A DNA stretch of 62,114 bases from an uncultured Alphaproteobacteria bacterium (GCA_937920085.1 CALETE010000008.1:1-62114); one strand, 5' to 3'. Positions 26,162-36,128 are shown, numbered from the stretch's first letter. Program-made: numbers and translations. Notes: generated from the letters alone by a model not told the origin.

Positions 26162-27537
26162 CCTTCTGCGGCCTCCCGCGCGTCGAGGGCCGCGCGGATT
26201 TCAGAATGCCGGGCTTCGTCGAGCTGATAGCCGAAGAAAAGGGCTGCTCCGACCAGCACGAAAATCACAGGGGCAAACAGGTAGCAAAGTTGCAGGCCCT
26301 GCAAAGCAAAGGCGTCGTTGACCGGCTTCTTTGGATCAAACTTGAAAATGTACTGCAGGATCGGAAAGACAATCAGGATGTTGATAGAGGCCCCGAGCTT
26401 TTGGGTGGTGGTGACCATGGCGTAGAGCACGCCAGCCCTTTCCTGCCCCTGTTCGAGCTCCATTTCGTCGGCATAGTCGGCTACCATAGAGCGGATCAGC
26501 AGGATGAAGGCGCTGACGCAAAAGCCTACAAGCAGCATGCCAATCGCCGTTGGCCAAAACATCTCTCGGGGTGTGGCCATGAGCGAGGTCTGAGAAATGG
26601 CGTAGGCGACGGAGGCCACCTGAATGGCCCTATGCTTGCTAATGCGCCGGGCGATGATTGGCCAAACAAAGCCGCCCGCCAGGGCTGCACCAATATAAAA
26701 GATCAGCAGGAAGCCGATTTCGGCCCGATCGAAGCCTTTGATTTGACCGAAGAAAAAGGCATAAAGTGGGCTTGTGACGCCTGGGCCCAAGGTATAGGCG
26801 AGGTCGGCCAGGATAAGCTTTGCCATGGTCGGCCGACGCATCATGTTCACATAGGCCATGAACCCAAATTTTTGATCGCGAACCGTCGGCTTCGGCCGCT
26901 CTGGGGTGAAGAGCAGCATGAGTGTGGCACCGATTGGTAGGCCCCAGAAGATGATCAGGCTGATGGCGTGAAAGCTCTTGGGATCGCCAAGGGTGAGTTT
27001 ATGGCCGGTGAGAAGGGGTAGGAGCAGCAGGCTGACCGAGCCGATGGGGGCCAGGGCGGTCATCCAGCCATAAATTCTAGACCGATCGTGATAGTTTGTC
27101 GCCAGGGCGGCACCCCATGAGGCATGGCCCAGGGTCAATATCGACAGACCCACCCACATGATGAGGTACCAAAGCCCTAGATAGTTCAGTCCCGACCCGT
27201 GGGGGGGATTGAGCAGCATGTAAGAGCCAAACATCGTGATTGGTACACCCAGGACATACCAGGGCCGAAACCTGCCCCACTTTGTGTGGGTGCGGTCCAT
27301 GATCCATCCGAGCAAGGGGTCAAAGGTCAGATCCACCAAACGCACGACCGTTGTCGTCAGGCTGAAGGCCACCAGACTGATGCCAACAAACCCCGTGTAA
27401 AATGGTGGTAGATAAGTGCCGGATGCCAGTGTTAGGGCCGAGACGGGAATTCCTGCACAGGCGAAGGCGAACAGGGCGAGCGAAGACAGGCGTTTAGACG
27501 CCGCGGGCGCAGATTGGCTCAAGGGTCGTTTCCTCAA
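26158..27537 (-). CDS. GPH (MelB-like) MFS transporter, paralogue 1
   Basis: A 459-residue, 12-helix transporter of the glycoside-pentoside-hexuronide type. DLTFDPLLGWIMDRTHTKWG near residues 64-83 and RFRPWY follow the GPH signature of helices 2-3. It starts with TTG (MRKRPLSQ). Two related transporters follow on the other strand downstream. The substrate is unknown; GPH members of this subgroup in sphingomonads and caulobacters are often found beside acyl-CoA genes rather than sugar genes. Confidence 0.87.
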   Translation of the reverse strand: MRKRPLSQSAPAASKRLSSLALFAFACAGIPVSALTLASGTYLPPFYTGFVGISLVAFSLTTTVVRLVDLTFDPLLGWIMDRTHTKWGRFRPWYVLGVPITMFGSYMLLNPPHGSGLNYLGLWYLIMWVGLSILTLGHASWGAALATNYHDRSRIYGWMTALAPIGSVSLLLLPLLTGHKLTLGDPKSFHAISLIIFWGLPIGATLMLLFTPERPKPTVRDQKFGFMAYVNMMRRPTMAKLILADLAYTLGPGVTSPLYAFFFGQIKGFDRAEIGFLLIFYIGAALAGGFVWPIIARRISKHRAIQVASVAYAISQTSLMATPREMFWPTAIGMLLVGFCVSAFILLIRSMVADYADEMELEQGQERAGVLYAMVTTTQKLGASINILIVFPILQYIFKFDPKKPVNDAFALQGLQLCYLFAPVIFVLVGAALFFGYQLDEARHSEIRAALDAREAAEG

Positions 27538-27721
27538 AATGTCTAGGTGGCCCTCTGATGGAGCCGTTATTCAGTCAACAGACCGTGGCTAGCTGCAGGG
27601 TGCAACTCATTTTTTTGGCCTACCGCAGCCGACCGTGACCTGATGGCAACCCTTGACGACCGAAACGGCCCGTCCCACAACGCCGCCGCACTTCCAGCCC
27701 AACCTAATCAGGAGATTTTCC

Positions 27722-28627
27722 ATGGCTGACATTCGCTTCGACGGCAAAGTCGCAATTGTCACCGGCGCCGGCGGCGGCCTGGGACGTCAGCACGCGCTGG
27801 AACTCGCCCGGCGCGGTGCCAAGGTCGTGGTCAATGACCTGGGCGGATCCATGGATGGCTCTGGCGGTAATTCCGCGGCGGCTGAAGCTGTGGTTGCTGA
27901 GATCAAGGCCCTCGGCGGTGAAGCCATTGCCAATGGCTCATCGGTTGCCGATGACGCTGGTGTCGCCCTGATGGTCCAGCAGACCATGGATACCTGGGGT
28001 CGGATCGACATCCTGGTGGCCAATGCCGGTATCCTGAGGGACAAGTCGTTTTCCAAGATGGAAATCGCCGACTTCGAACTGGTGATGAACGTCCACCTGA
28101 TGGGCACAGTGAAGCCCACCAAGGCCGTCTGGGAAATCATGAAGGCTCAGAACTATGGCCGCATCATCGTCACTACGTCGTCTTCGGGCCTCTATGGCAA
28201 TTTCGGCCAGTCCAATTATGGCGCGGCCAAGATGGCCCTGATCGGCTTTATGAACACCATCAAGCTCGAAGGTCAGAAGAACAACATCCACATCAATGCC
28301 ATCAGCCCCGTCGCTGCGACCCGCATGACCGAAAACCTTATGCCCCCTGAGGTTCTCGCCAAGCTGAACCCGGAATATGTGACGCCCGGCGTGGTCTTCC
28401 TGGCCAGCGAGGAAGCCCCGACCGGCGCGATCCTGACTGCCGGTGGTGGTAGCTTCGCACTGAGCCGCATCTATGAGACCGAGGGGGTCTATCTCGGCGA
28501 GGGTGGACTTTCCGTGGAAGAAGTCCGCGACAACTGGGCCAGGATCACCGATCCCACCGGCCAGGCTGCTTACTTCAATGGCGGGGAGCAAGGCGGGAAG
28601 TTCTTCCGCAAGATGGCTGGCGGATAG
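27722..28627 (+). CDS. SDR family dehydrogenase, MFE-2/HSD17B4-like
   Basis: A 301-residue short-chain dehydrogenase. The cofactor loop is TGAGGGLG (residues 15-22), then NDLGGS, the NAG motif VANAGIL, catalytic Ser in TTSSSGLYG, and YGAAK. The NDLGG and GLYGNFGQSNY blocks are typical of the dehydrogenase part of peroxisomal multifunctional enzyme 2, which oxidises 3-hydroxyacyl-CoA. The ATG at 27722 has AGGAG before it; an upstream in-frame start lacks homology. A terminator follows. Confidence 0.87.
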   Translation: MADIRFDGKVAIVTGAGGGLGRQHALELARRGAKVVVNDLGGSMDGSGGNSAAAEAVVAEIKALGGEAIANGSSVADDAGVALMVQQTMDTWGRIDILVANAGILRDKSFSKMEIADFELVMNVHLMGTVKPTKAVWEIMKAQNYGRIIVTTSSSGLYGNFGQSNYGAAKMALIGFMNTIKLEGQKNNIHINAISPVAATRMTENLMPPEVLAKLNPEYVTPGVVFLASEEAPTGAILTAGGGSFALSRIYETEGVYLGEGGLSVEEVRDNWARITDPTGQAAYFNGGEQGGKFFRKMAGG

Positions 28628-28646
28628 GTTCAAACCTAAGCTCGGT

Positions 28647-28680
28647 AAGGCGGGCATTGTGAAAAATGCTCGCCTTTCGT
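28647..28680 (+). terminator. Intrinsic terminator after the SDR gene
   Basis: A 12-bp stem with one G-T pair (AAGGCGGGCATT / AATGCTCGCCTT), a 6-nt loop and a short T-rich tail, 20 bp after the SDR stop codon. Confidence 0.8.
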
Positions 28681-28781
28681 GTTCTTAACAAATCTCCGCT
28701 TGCGCCTGCCCGGGAGATTGAGCCTAACCTAGGCAATTGCTGCGTCCAGTTAGAGACGCCTGTCGCTTAGGGGGATGAACT

Positions 28782-30227
28782 TTGTCAGTTGGCACGACGG
28801 CGGATCGCCAGAAAAAGCTTTCACTCGCCGCCATTCTTGCCTTTGCGGGCACGAGCTTGCCAGTTTCGGCGCTGGCCATCGCGATTGCGGTTCAACTGCC
28901 ACCCTATTTTGCGGGGCATTTGGGAATCAGTCTCGCGGTCGTCGGGTCTGCCTTTGCAATCGTCCGCCTGATCGACATTCCCCTAGACCCCTTCATTGGC
29001 TTGGCCATGGATCGGACCAAGACGCCGATCGGGCGGTACCGCGCCTGGATGCTGGCCGGTGCGCCCATTCTGATGGTCGGACTCTTCATGCTGTTCCACG
29101 CCCCAGTGGGCGCAACCATCATCTATCTGATCACCTGGCTGCTGATCATGTATCTGGGTCTCTCTATCCTGACCCTGTCCCATTCGGCCTGGGCCGCGAA
29201 CCTCGCCACCAGCTATCAGGAAAGATCCCGGATTTTCGGCGTTCTGGCCGCTGTCGGCGTCTGTGGTGCCTTGATGGCCCTGATCATTCCCATAGTCTGG
29301 TCGCGAATGGGCAAGTCCAACGCTGAGGGCGTCATGGCCATGGGATGGGCGATTATCGGCCTTATTCCTTTTGCAGTCGGGGCGGTTGTCCTCAGCACGC
29401 GGGAAAAAATTACCCGTGACCACGCCGATGGCCATTTCAAGCTCTCCGATTACGCCGCCCTTTTGGCCCGCGGAAACGTCCTGCGCATTTTGCTGGCCGA
29501 CCTTTGCGTCACCCTGGGGCCAGGCTGGATGGCAGCCATCTATATCTTCTTCTTTACGTCCTCCCGTGGCTTCACCGTCCAAGCGGCCAATGGCCTGCTC
29601 GCCATCTATATTTTGACAGGTTTCGTTGGCGCGCCCGCCACCGCTTGGCTTGCTAATAAGATCAGCAAGCACCGCGCGCTGATGGTGACCACCACCCTCT
29701 ATTCAATTGGCCTCATCACCTTGATGGCCGTTCCGCATGGCAGCTTCATCTGGGGTGCCATTCCCATGGCCTTTGAAGGTGCTTTCGCCGCAGGCTTTGG
29801 CGTGATGATCCGGGCGCTCACCGCCGATATCGGCGATGAAATCCGTCTCGAAGGCGGCAAGGAGCAGATCGGCCTGCTTTACGCCCTGACCAATGCCACC
29901 ACGAAGATAGCTGGTGCCGGCTCGATCTTCCTGACCTTCAACGTCCTGGCAGCAATCGGCTATAACGCAAAGGAGGGTGCCCTCAATACGCCCGCTCAGA
30001 TTCACGGTCTGGAGCTGGCCTATCTGATCGGCCCGATCTTCTTCGTCATGGTCGGGGGGGCGTGCTTTGTTGGGTATAAGCTGGACTCAAAGCGCCATGC
30101 GGAAATCCGGGCCAAGCTGGAAGAGCGGGACGCCCTCTATGACGAGGCTCCGGTCCTCGAAGGCCTGACCGGTGAAGCCGATGCCGTCTATGTGGGCGAC
30201 GACGGCAAACCAACCGTAACAAAGTAA
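28782..30227 (+). CDS. GPH (MelB-like) MFS transporter, paralogue 2
   Basis: A 481-residue, 12-helix transporter with IPLDPFIGLAMDRTKTPIG and RYRAW at the GPH signature position. A C-terminal extension of about 30 residues is rich in acidic residues (DALYDEAPVLEGLTGE). TTG start with GGGGA upstream. Six bases separate it from paralogue 3, so the two are cotranscribed. Confidence 0.87.
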   Translation: MSVGTTADRQKKLSLAAILAFAGTSLPVSALAIAIAVQLPPYFAGHLGISLAVVGSAFAIVRLIDIPLDPFIGLAMDRTKTPIGRYRAWMLAGAPILMVGLFMLFHAPVGATIIYLITWLLIMYLGLSILTLSHSAWAANLATSYQERSRIFGVLAAVGVCGALMALIIPIVWSRMGKSNAEGVMAMGWAIIGLIPFAVGAVVLSTREKITRDHADGHFKLSDYAALLARGNVLRILLADLCVTLGPGWMAAIYIFFFTSSRGFTVQAANGLLAIYILTGFVGAPATAWLANKISKHRALMVTTTLYSIGLITLMAVPHGSFIWGAIPMAFEGAFAAGFGVMIRALTADIGDEIRLEGGKEQIGLLYALTNATTKIAGAGSIFLTFNVLAAIGYNAKEGALNTPAQIHGLELAYLIGPIFFVMVGGACFVGYKLDSKRHAEIRAKLEERDALYDEAPVLEGLTGEADAVYVGDDGKPTVTK

Positions 30228-30233
30228 ACCGTC

Positions 30234-31643
30234 ATGACAAAGAGCGCCCGACTGACCCTGCCGGTGGTCGCGGCCTTCGGGTCTACAGCCGCCCCCATCG
30301 CCGCCATCGGACTGGTCATGGGCGTCTACCTGCCCAGGTTCTTTTCCAGCTATATCGGCCTTGGCCTTAGTGCTGTCGGTACCGCCTTTATGATTGTCCG
30401 TCTGTTGGACATGGGGCTGGACCCTTTGCTCGGCATGGCCATGGACCGGACCCGCTCGAAGCTGGGGCGTTACCGGCCTTGGCTTTTGCTAGGCGCGCCT
30501 ATCACCATGGTCGCCATCTACATGCTCTTCATGGCCCAGCCCGGTTTGAGCTTTGGTCGTCTGCTGCTTTGGCTTTTGGTGCTCTATTCTGGGGTTTCCA
30601 TCCTCACCTTGGGTCAGGCGGCCTGGGGGGCGACGCTTGCCACCGATTATCATGACCGCAGCCGGGTTTATGGCGTGGTTCAGGCGGTCGGCGTGATCGG
30701 TGCGATACTGATCCTGCTCTTGCCCCTGGCCTTGACTGGAAAGCCCAGCGGTGCCCATGGCGGCATTCCGGCCATGGGCTGGTTCCTGATCGTGCTGATC
30801 CCCCTGACCGTCGCCCTATGTGCCCTGGTGACGCCGGAAAAGGTTTCGCCCCGCGCCGCCAACGAGACCCCGGTTTCCCTGCAGGACTACTGGACTTTGT
30901 TGACGCGCCCAGAGGTCCTGAGGCTGGTCTGGGCTGATTTCATCATTGCCCTCGGCCCCGGCACCACAGCTGCCCTCTACCTGTTTTTCTTCCACGATGC
31001 CCGTCACTACAGCCTGCCGCAGACCTCGATCCTGCTGCTATTTTACATTGCCGCTGGGCTGGTGGGCTCGCTCTTTTGGGGCTCGGTGGCCCAGAAAATT
31101 GGCAAGCACAGGGCGATCATGGCGTCTTCGGTCGCCTACGCCGTTGCGCAGACGGCCCTGATGCTGATCCCGCCCGCCACCATGGCTCTGGCCATACCGG
31201 GCATGTTCGCCGTGGGTTTTGTCGGCTCTGCCTTCGCACCCATTGTCCGGGCCATGGTCGCCGATGTGGCTGACGAGGTCAGGCTGGAGTCTGGCCATGA
31301 GCGAACCGGTCTGCTCTACGCCCTGATCACCACCGCAGAAAAAGTCGGCGCGGCCATCACGGTGGGGATCAGCTTCAAGGTGTTGGAACTGGTCGGCTAT
31401 AAGGCCGCCGAGGGAGCCGTAAACACGCCCCAGGCGATCCATGGTCTGGAAATGACCTATGTCTTTGCGCCGATCACCCTGGTTTTCCTCGGCGGGGCGG
31501 CCTTCATCGGCTGGAAGCTGGATGCTGAGCGTCACGGGGAGGTCCGCCGTCAGCTGGATATCCGCGATGCCCTGGGGGCAGAGGCCCGGACCTTTGAGGC
31601 GGTCACGGGCGTCTCGATCGTTTCGCCCCCCAATCAGCCCTAA
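30234..31643 (+). CDS. GPH (MelB-like) MFS transporter, paralogue 3
   Basis: A 469-residue transporter paralogous to the two previous GPH proteins, with MGLDPLLGMAMDRTRSKLG then RYRPW near residues 60-85. Its C-terminus (DALGAEARTFEAVTG) resembles that of paralogue 2. ATG start six bases after paralogue 2. The end overlaps the next convergent gene by CTAA. Confidence 0.87.
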   Translation: MTKSARLTLPVVAAFGSTAAPIAAIGLVMGVYLPRFFSSYIGLGLSAVGTAFMIVRLLDMGLDPLLGMAMDRTRSKLGRYRPWLLLGAPITMVAIYMLFMAQPGLSFGRLLLWLLVLYSGVSILTLGQAAWGATLATDYHDRSRVYGVVQAVGVIGAILILLLPLALTGKPSGAHGGIPAMGWFLIVLIPLTVALCALVTPEKVSPRAANETPVSLQDYWTLLTRPEVLRLVWADFIIALGPGTTAALYLFFFHDARHYSLPQTSILLLFYIAAGLVGSLFWGSVAQKIGKHRAIMASSVAYAVAQTALMLIPPATMALAIPGMFAVGFVGSAFAPIVRAMVADVADEVRLESGHERTGLLYALITTAEKVGAAITVGISFKVLELVGYKAAEGAVNTPQAIHGLEMTYVFAPITLVFLGGAAFIGWKLDAERHGEVRRQLDIRDALGAEARTFEAVTGVSIVSPPNQP

Positions 31644-31960
31644 ACCTCTCCGGCGGGGATGAATTTCTGCCGCCAGCGCAGGATCATCCCGCCGATTCCG
31701 AAGCCGGCAGAGGCCAGACCGGTGATGTGACCAAGGCCGTCTGGCAGGAAGAAGGCCATAGGACCGCCCAGGACGATCAGGAAGCACATGCCCCAGATTT
31801 TCCAGCGGGTCTTGGTGCGGGCCTTGGTCCAGGCGACGAACTCAGGGTCCTGCTGAGGGCGCTTCACTGCGGCCAGGGCTTCGTACACCTCACGCGGTAA
31901 CTCTGCCCGGGCGGGGGCAAGATGGACAGGTGCGGATCGACGGCCAAAGGTCTTGGACAT
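31640..31960 (-). CDS. Small predicted membrane protein, unknown function
   Basis: A 106-residue protein with a basic N-terminal half (to about residue 52) and two hydrophobic segments, WGMCFLIVLGGPMAFFL and the ITGLASAGFGIGGMIL stretch, then a basic tail. I recognise no family. It is a convergent partner of the third GPH transporter. Confidence 0.65.
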   Translation of the reverse strand: MSKTFGRRSAPVHLAPARAELPREVYEALAAVKRPQQDPEFVAWTKARTKTRWKIWGMCFLIVLGGPMAFFLPDGLGHITGLASAGFGIGGMILRWRQKFIPAGEV

Positions 31961-32058
31961 GGCCTTAACCTAGCATGGCATTCTTATCAGCCGGTTAGCC
32001 TTGCCCAGGCACAGGGGCATCGCCTATGACACTCTCAAATCTTTAGGGAAGACCACCA

Positions 32059-33138
32059 GTGACCGATCTATTCGCGCCTATGACCTTCGCCCATGGTCCG
32101 GCCATGAAGAACCGCTTCATGCTGGCCCCTCTGACCAATCTGCAAAGCCATGTGGATGGGACCCTGTCGGATGATGAATATCACTGGCTGACCCAGAGGG
32201 CGGTTGGTGGCTTTGGCGCGACCATGACCTGTGCCGCCCATGTTCAGGCCGTTGGCCAGGGCTTTCCAGGCCAGCTCGGCATTTTTTCTGACGTCCATCT
32301 TTCTGGCCTAACCCGGCTGGCGGCGGGGATTAAGGCGGCCAACAGTGTGGCCATTGTCCAGTTGCACCATGCGGGCATGCGATCGCCTAAGGATCTCATC
32401 GGCGAGGCCCCGGTCTGTCCTTCCGATTCCGCCGAATTTGGTGCCAGGGCCCTGACCGAGGCCGAGGTTGCCCAACTGATCGAAGACTTTATTGCCAGCG
32501 CCGAGCGGGCGGAGAAGGCAGGGTTCGACGGCGTCGAGCTGCACGGTGCCCACGGCTATATCCTCTGCCAATTCCTGAGTGCTGAGGTCAATCAGCGTAC
32601 CGACGCCTATGGCGGCTCACCGGAAAATCGCGCCCGCATTGTTCGGCAAATCATTGACGGTATTCGCGCCCGCTGCCACCCAGACTTCAATCTTGGCATC
32701 CGCCTGTCACCAGAACGGTTCGGCGTGAATCTGGTCGAAATCCGCGATCTGGCCCAGGCCCTGATGACCGAAGGTAAGATCGACTATCTGGACATGTCCC
32801 TCTGGGATTCCTTCAAGATGTGCTCTGATGAGGGCTTCCAGGACAAACCCTTGATCTCGATTTTCACTGAGCTGGACCGCGGGTCTGTGCGCCTTGGCGT
32901 GGCCGGTAAGATCATGACCCCAGCCAATGCTCAGGCCTGCCTCGATGCCGGGGCTGACTTTGTCCTGCTGGGCCGCGCCGCGATCCTGCACCATGACTAT
33001 CCCAATAAGCTGGCCGCCGACGCTGGGTTCCTCCCGGTGACGACCCCGGTCAGCCGGGCTCACCTTGTGGCCGAGGGGCTTGGCCCGAGCTTTGTGAACT
33101 ATATGGCCACCTGGCCGGGCTTCGTCGCAGCCGAATAG
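32059..33138 (+). CDS. NADH:flavin oxidoreductase (Old Yellow Enzyme family)
   Basis: A 359-residue OYE-type TIM barrel that reduces activated alkenes using FMN. The core LHGAHGYILCQFLSAEVNQR and DAYGGSPENRARIVRQI segment is the family signature, FAPMTFAHGPAMKNRF the N-terminus, and the C-terminus has ADFVLLGRAAILHHDYP. The GTG at 32059 is the only start giving the family N-terminus. Physiological substrate unknown. Confidence 0.9.
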   Translation: MTDLFAPMTFAHGPAMKNRFMLAPLTNLQSHVDGTLSDDEYHWLTQRAVGGFGATMTCAAHVQAVGQGFPGQLGIFSDVHLSGLTRLAAGIKAANSVAIVQLHHAGMRSPKDLIGEAPVCPSDSAEFGARALTEAEVAQLIEDFIASAERAEKAGFDGVELHGAHGYILCQFLSAEVNQRTDAYGGSPENRARIVRQIIDGIRARCHPDFNLGIRLSPERFGVNLVEIRDLAQALMTEGKIDYLDMSLWDSFKMCSDEGFQDKPLISIFTELDRGSVRLGVAGKIMTPANAQACLDAGADFVLLGRAAILHHDYPNKLAADAGFLPVTTPVSRAHLVAEGLGPSFVNYMATWPGFVAAE

Positions 33139-33226
33139 CCTGCATGGCTTGCCAGGGCGAGCGGCTTGATACTCAATGGACTTCCCCCGCCGGAGCAGCC
33201 GGTCGGGGGAACGGGGCGATGTTTCT

Positions 33227-34510
33227 ATGATCCGACTTGAGAACCTGCAGAGCCTGGTGGGGCTGACCCTTATTCTTCTGGTCTGCTGGGCCATGTCGGA
33301 GGATCGCAAGAAGTTCCCCTGGAAATTGGCCGGGGGTGCCATCGTTCTGCAGGCCTTGATGATCTTGGCCCTGTTCGGCATTCCTGCCTTGCGGGCAGTC
33401 CTGTCGGCCATGGGTAGCGCTGTGGATGGGTTGGCGACCAGTACCCAGACCGGCGTGGCCTTTGTTTTTGGCTTCCTGGCGGGCACGCCCAACCAGCCCT
33501 ATGACCTGTCTCACCCAGAGAATATGTTCGTCTTCGCCTTTCGGGTCCTGCCGGTCATTCTGGTGGTCTGCGCCCTGGCGGCTCTGCTGTGGCACTGGCG
33601 TATTCTCAAGTGGATTACCCGGGGCTTTGGTCTTGTCTTTGAAAAGACCATGGGCCTGCGTGGTGCCCCGGCCCTGGCCACAGCGGCCACGGTCTTCATG
33701 GGCCAGGTCGAAGGCCCGATCTTCATTCGCAGCTATCTGACCAGCCTGTCGCGGTCCGAGCTCTTCATGCTGATTGCTGTTGGCATGAGCTGTGTCTCCG
33801 GCTCGACCATGGTGGCCTATGCGACCATCTTGAAGGGTGTGCTGCCCAATGCCGCCGCCCACGTCATGACGGCGTCGATTATTTCGGCCCCAGCTGGGAT
33901 CCTTCTGGCGCGTATTTTGGTGCCCCGCGATCCGGCCCTTGAGCAGCCTCAAGTTCTCGATCCGGAATCCGACAAGGTCTATGAAAGCTCCATAGACGCA
34001 ATGATCAAGGGGACTTCTGACGGCCTGCAGATCGTTCTGAACATCGCGGCTACCCTGATCGTCTTCGTGGCCCTGGTGGCCATGCTGAACGGCATTTTGG
34101 GCATGTTCCCTCAGGTTGGCGGCGCGCCTTTGTCGGTTGAGCGCGGCCTCGGGATCGTCTTTGCTCCCCTGGCCTGGTCTATCGGTGTGCCGTGGAAGGA
34201 CGCCCCTGTGGCGGGCTCACTGCTCGGGGTGAAGCTCGTGCTCACTGAGTTCACCGCCTTCATAAAGCTGGGCGGCATTCCCGTCGCCGACATGGCTGAT
34301 CGCAGCCGCGTAATCATGACCTACGCCCTCTGTGGCTTTGCCAATATCGCTTCGGTCGGCATGAATGTAGCGGGCTATTCCGTCCTGGTGCCGTCCCGCC
34401 GTTCCGAAGTCATTGGCATGGTCTGGAAAGCCATGTTTGCCGGCTTCTTGGCGACCTGCGTCACCGCCGCCGTGGTCGGGCTCATGCCAGCCGAACTCTT
34501 CCAGCACTAG
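33227..34510 (+). CDS. Concentrative nucleoside transporter (CNT/NupC family)
   Basis: A 427-residue, multi-helix nucleoside/H+ symporter-type protein. Core gate motifs are FMGQVEGPIFIRSYL and SCVSGSTMVAYATIL near residues 170-210, and NAAAHVMTASIISAPAGI follows. The FTAFIKLGG and ALCGFANIASVGMN segments are the second repeat. The ATG at 33227 (MIRLENLQSLVG) is preferred over an upstream frame to 33176. Upstream of a GST gene, eight bases away. Confidence 0.9.
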   Translation: MIRLENLQSLVGLTLILLVCWAMSEDRKKFPWKLAGGAIVLQALMILALFGIPALRAVLSAMGSAVDGLATSTQTGVAFVFGFLAGTPNQPYDLSHPENMFVFAFRVLPVILVVCALAALLWHWRILKWITRGFGLVFEKTMGLRGAPALATAATVFMGQVEGPIFIRSYLTSLSRSELFMLIAVGMSCVSGSTMVAYATILKGVLPNAAAHVMTASIISAPAGILLARILVPRDPALEQPQVLDPESDKVYESSIDAMIKGTSDGLQIVLNIAATLIVFVALVAMLNGILGMFPQVGGAPLSVERGLGIVFAPLAWSIGVPWKDAPVAGSLLGVKLVLTEFTAFIKLGGIPVADMADRSRVIMTYALCGFANIASVGMNVAGYSVLVPSRRSEVIGMVWKAMFAGFLATCVTAAVVGLMPAELFQH

Positions 34511-34518
34511 GTCTATCT

Positions 34519-35133
34519 ATGAAGCTCTACGATACAGCCGTTGCGCCCAATCCCCGCCGGGTTCGGTGGGTCATGGCGGAGAAGGCCATCACCGATATCG
34601 ATGTCGTGCGCCTCAATATGGGCGAAGGTCAGCACAAGACCGAAGCCCTGCTGAGTCAGACCGAAGGCTTTGTCGGCCTGCCCATTCTGGAAATGGATGA
34701 CGGGACCACCCTCACGGAAAGCCTCGCCATCTGCCGTTATTTGGAGAGCCGTTATCCTGAGCCAAATCTTTTCGGGACCACCCCGGAAGAGACGGCGGTC
34801 ATCGAAATGTGGACCCGCCGAATGGAGCTTCTGGTGGCGACTCCGCTGATGATCGGCGTGCGGCACCTATCGCCCATTCTGGCGGGGCTTGAGCAGCAGG
34901 ATGCCGTCGTCGGTGGCCACAATCGCGATCAGGGTCTCAAGACCCTCGCCCTACTGGATCATCACCTGAAGGGGCGCGATTGGATTGCCGGGGATCGGCT
35001 GACCATAGCCGACATTGTTGCCTTCTCTGGCCTGGACTTTACGCGCCTCATCCGGCTGGACCTGCCTGCAGAGCTCACAGAGGTCGCGCGCTGGGCCGAC
35101 GCCATGCGGGCGCGTCCAGCGGCCCAAGCCTAG
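34519..35133 (+). CDS. Glutathione S-transferase family protein
   Basis: A 204-residue GST with thioredoxin-like N-domain (AVAPNPRRVRWVMAEK; GFVGLPILEMDDG near 50-62 with the cis-Pro; LTESLAICRYLE) and helical C-domain with DWIAGDRLTIADIVAF near 155-170. No usual catalytic Cys or Ser is evident in VAPNPRR, so its activity is uncertain. Ends with a CTAG overlap with the LLM gene. Confidence 0.87.
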   Translation: MKLYDTAVAPNPRRVRWVMAEKAITDIDVVRLNMGEGQHKTEALLSQTEGFVGLPILEMDDGTTLTESLAICRYLESRYPEPNLFGTTPEETAVIEMWTRRMELLVATPLMIGVRHLSPILAGLEQQDAVVGGHNRDQGLKTLALLDHHLKGRDWIAGDRLTIADIVAFSGLDFTRLIRLDLPAELTEVARWADAMRARPAAQA

Positions 35134-36128
35134 GTCGGCTTTATCAATTCCAAGGACCTAATCCGGGTCTCCAGGGTCGGCCCTACGGCCATGACGAAGA
35201 TCTCATCGGCGCCGGTGGTCTGGGCCTTTTCAGCGAGGCGCCGCTTGACGGTCTCAGGATCGCCGACAATCGATCTGGCAATGACGCTGGGCAGGCGCGG
35301 ATCGTCGGCCCGCTCGGCCAGGAAGGCCAGGGCCTCTGGAATAGAGGGAAACCGCCGGCGCTCATTGTCCAATGTGGCCAGGGCACTGGCCCGCATGGGG
35401 GCCGCTAGTCTCTGTGCCTCTTCGTCCGTCTCTGCGGCTAGGGCGATGGTGGCTACCGCCGCCCAGGGGCTTGAGCGGAAGACCGACGGCTCAAAGGCCT
35501 GCTTATAGGCCGCCACTGCGGGGCCTCCTTCGGTCCGAGCTATAAACTCGGCAAAGACCATGCCGACCCCGGCCTTGCCCGCAAAGGCCCCGCTGTCGGC
35601 TGATGATGTCAGCATATGCAGGTCAGGATGAGACGGTCCTGAGGGGCTGGCGTGAATGCCTCGGGCGGGGTGGGCGTCGGTGATGGGCTCGACCCCCGAG
35701 GCATCCAAAAGCCAAGCATTCAGCAAGGCAAAATATTGCGGAAAGGCCTCTGAACTCACTGAGCGCAGGGCTCCGCCTGTGCGGCTGTCTGTCCCGAGGG
35801 CTCGCCCGACCCCCAGGTCGATACGGCCCGGCGCTAGGGCTTCTAGCTCCATAAAGACCTCTGCCACCTTGAGCGGCGAATAGTTCACCAGCATGACCCC
35901 GCCAGATCCTAGGCGGATGGTCTTGGTGGCCTGGGTCAGGGCAGCGATGAGGATCTCAGGCGCCGCAGAGGCCAGGGTTCCGATATTGTGGTGCTCGGCC
36001 ACCCAGAAGCGGTTGTAGCCTAGGCGCTCAGCGGCCTTGGCCACTTCGATGGTTTCGCGGATCGCCTGGGCCTGGGTGTTGTCCCCGCCGACCGGCGACA
36101 GGTCCAGGACGGAGAGGACTGGGCTCAT
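35130..36128 (-). CDS. LLM class flavin-dependent oxidoreductase
   Basis: A 332-residue luciferase-like monooxygenase. LDLSPVGGDNTQAQAI near residues 8-23, FWVAEHHN (about 42-49) and RIDLGVGRALGTD (about 98-110) are typical of the YhbW/LLM subgroup, and the C-terminus shows VGDPETVKRRL. These enzymes use FMNH2 and oxygen or coenzyme F420; the substrate cannot be predicted. ATG overlaps the downstream PaaI-like gene's reading direction as its partner: the PaaI gene ends inside this gene's ATGA start. Confidence 0.87.
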   Translation of the reverse strand: MSPVLSVLDLSPVGGDNTQAQAIRETIEVAKAAERLGYNRFWVAEHHNIGTLASAAPEILIAALTQATKTIRLGSGGVMLVNYSPLKVAEVFMELEALAPGRIDLGVGRALGTDSRTGGALRSVSSEAFPQYFALLNAWLLDASGVEPITDAHPARGIHASPSGPSHPDLHMLTSSADSGAFAGKAGVGMVFAEFIARTEGGPAVAAYKQAFEPSVFRSSPWAAVATIALAAETDEEAQRLAAPMRASALATLDNERRRFPSIPEALAFLAERADDPRLPSVIARSIVGDPETVKRRLAEKAQTTGADEIFVMAVGPTLETRIRSLELIKPT

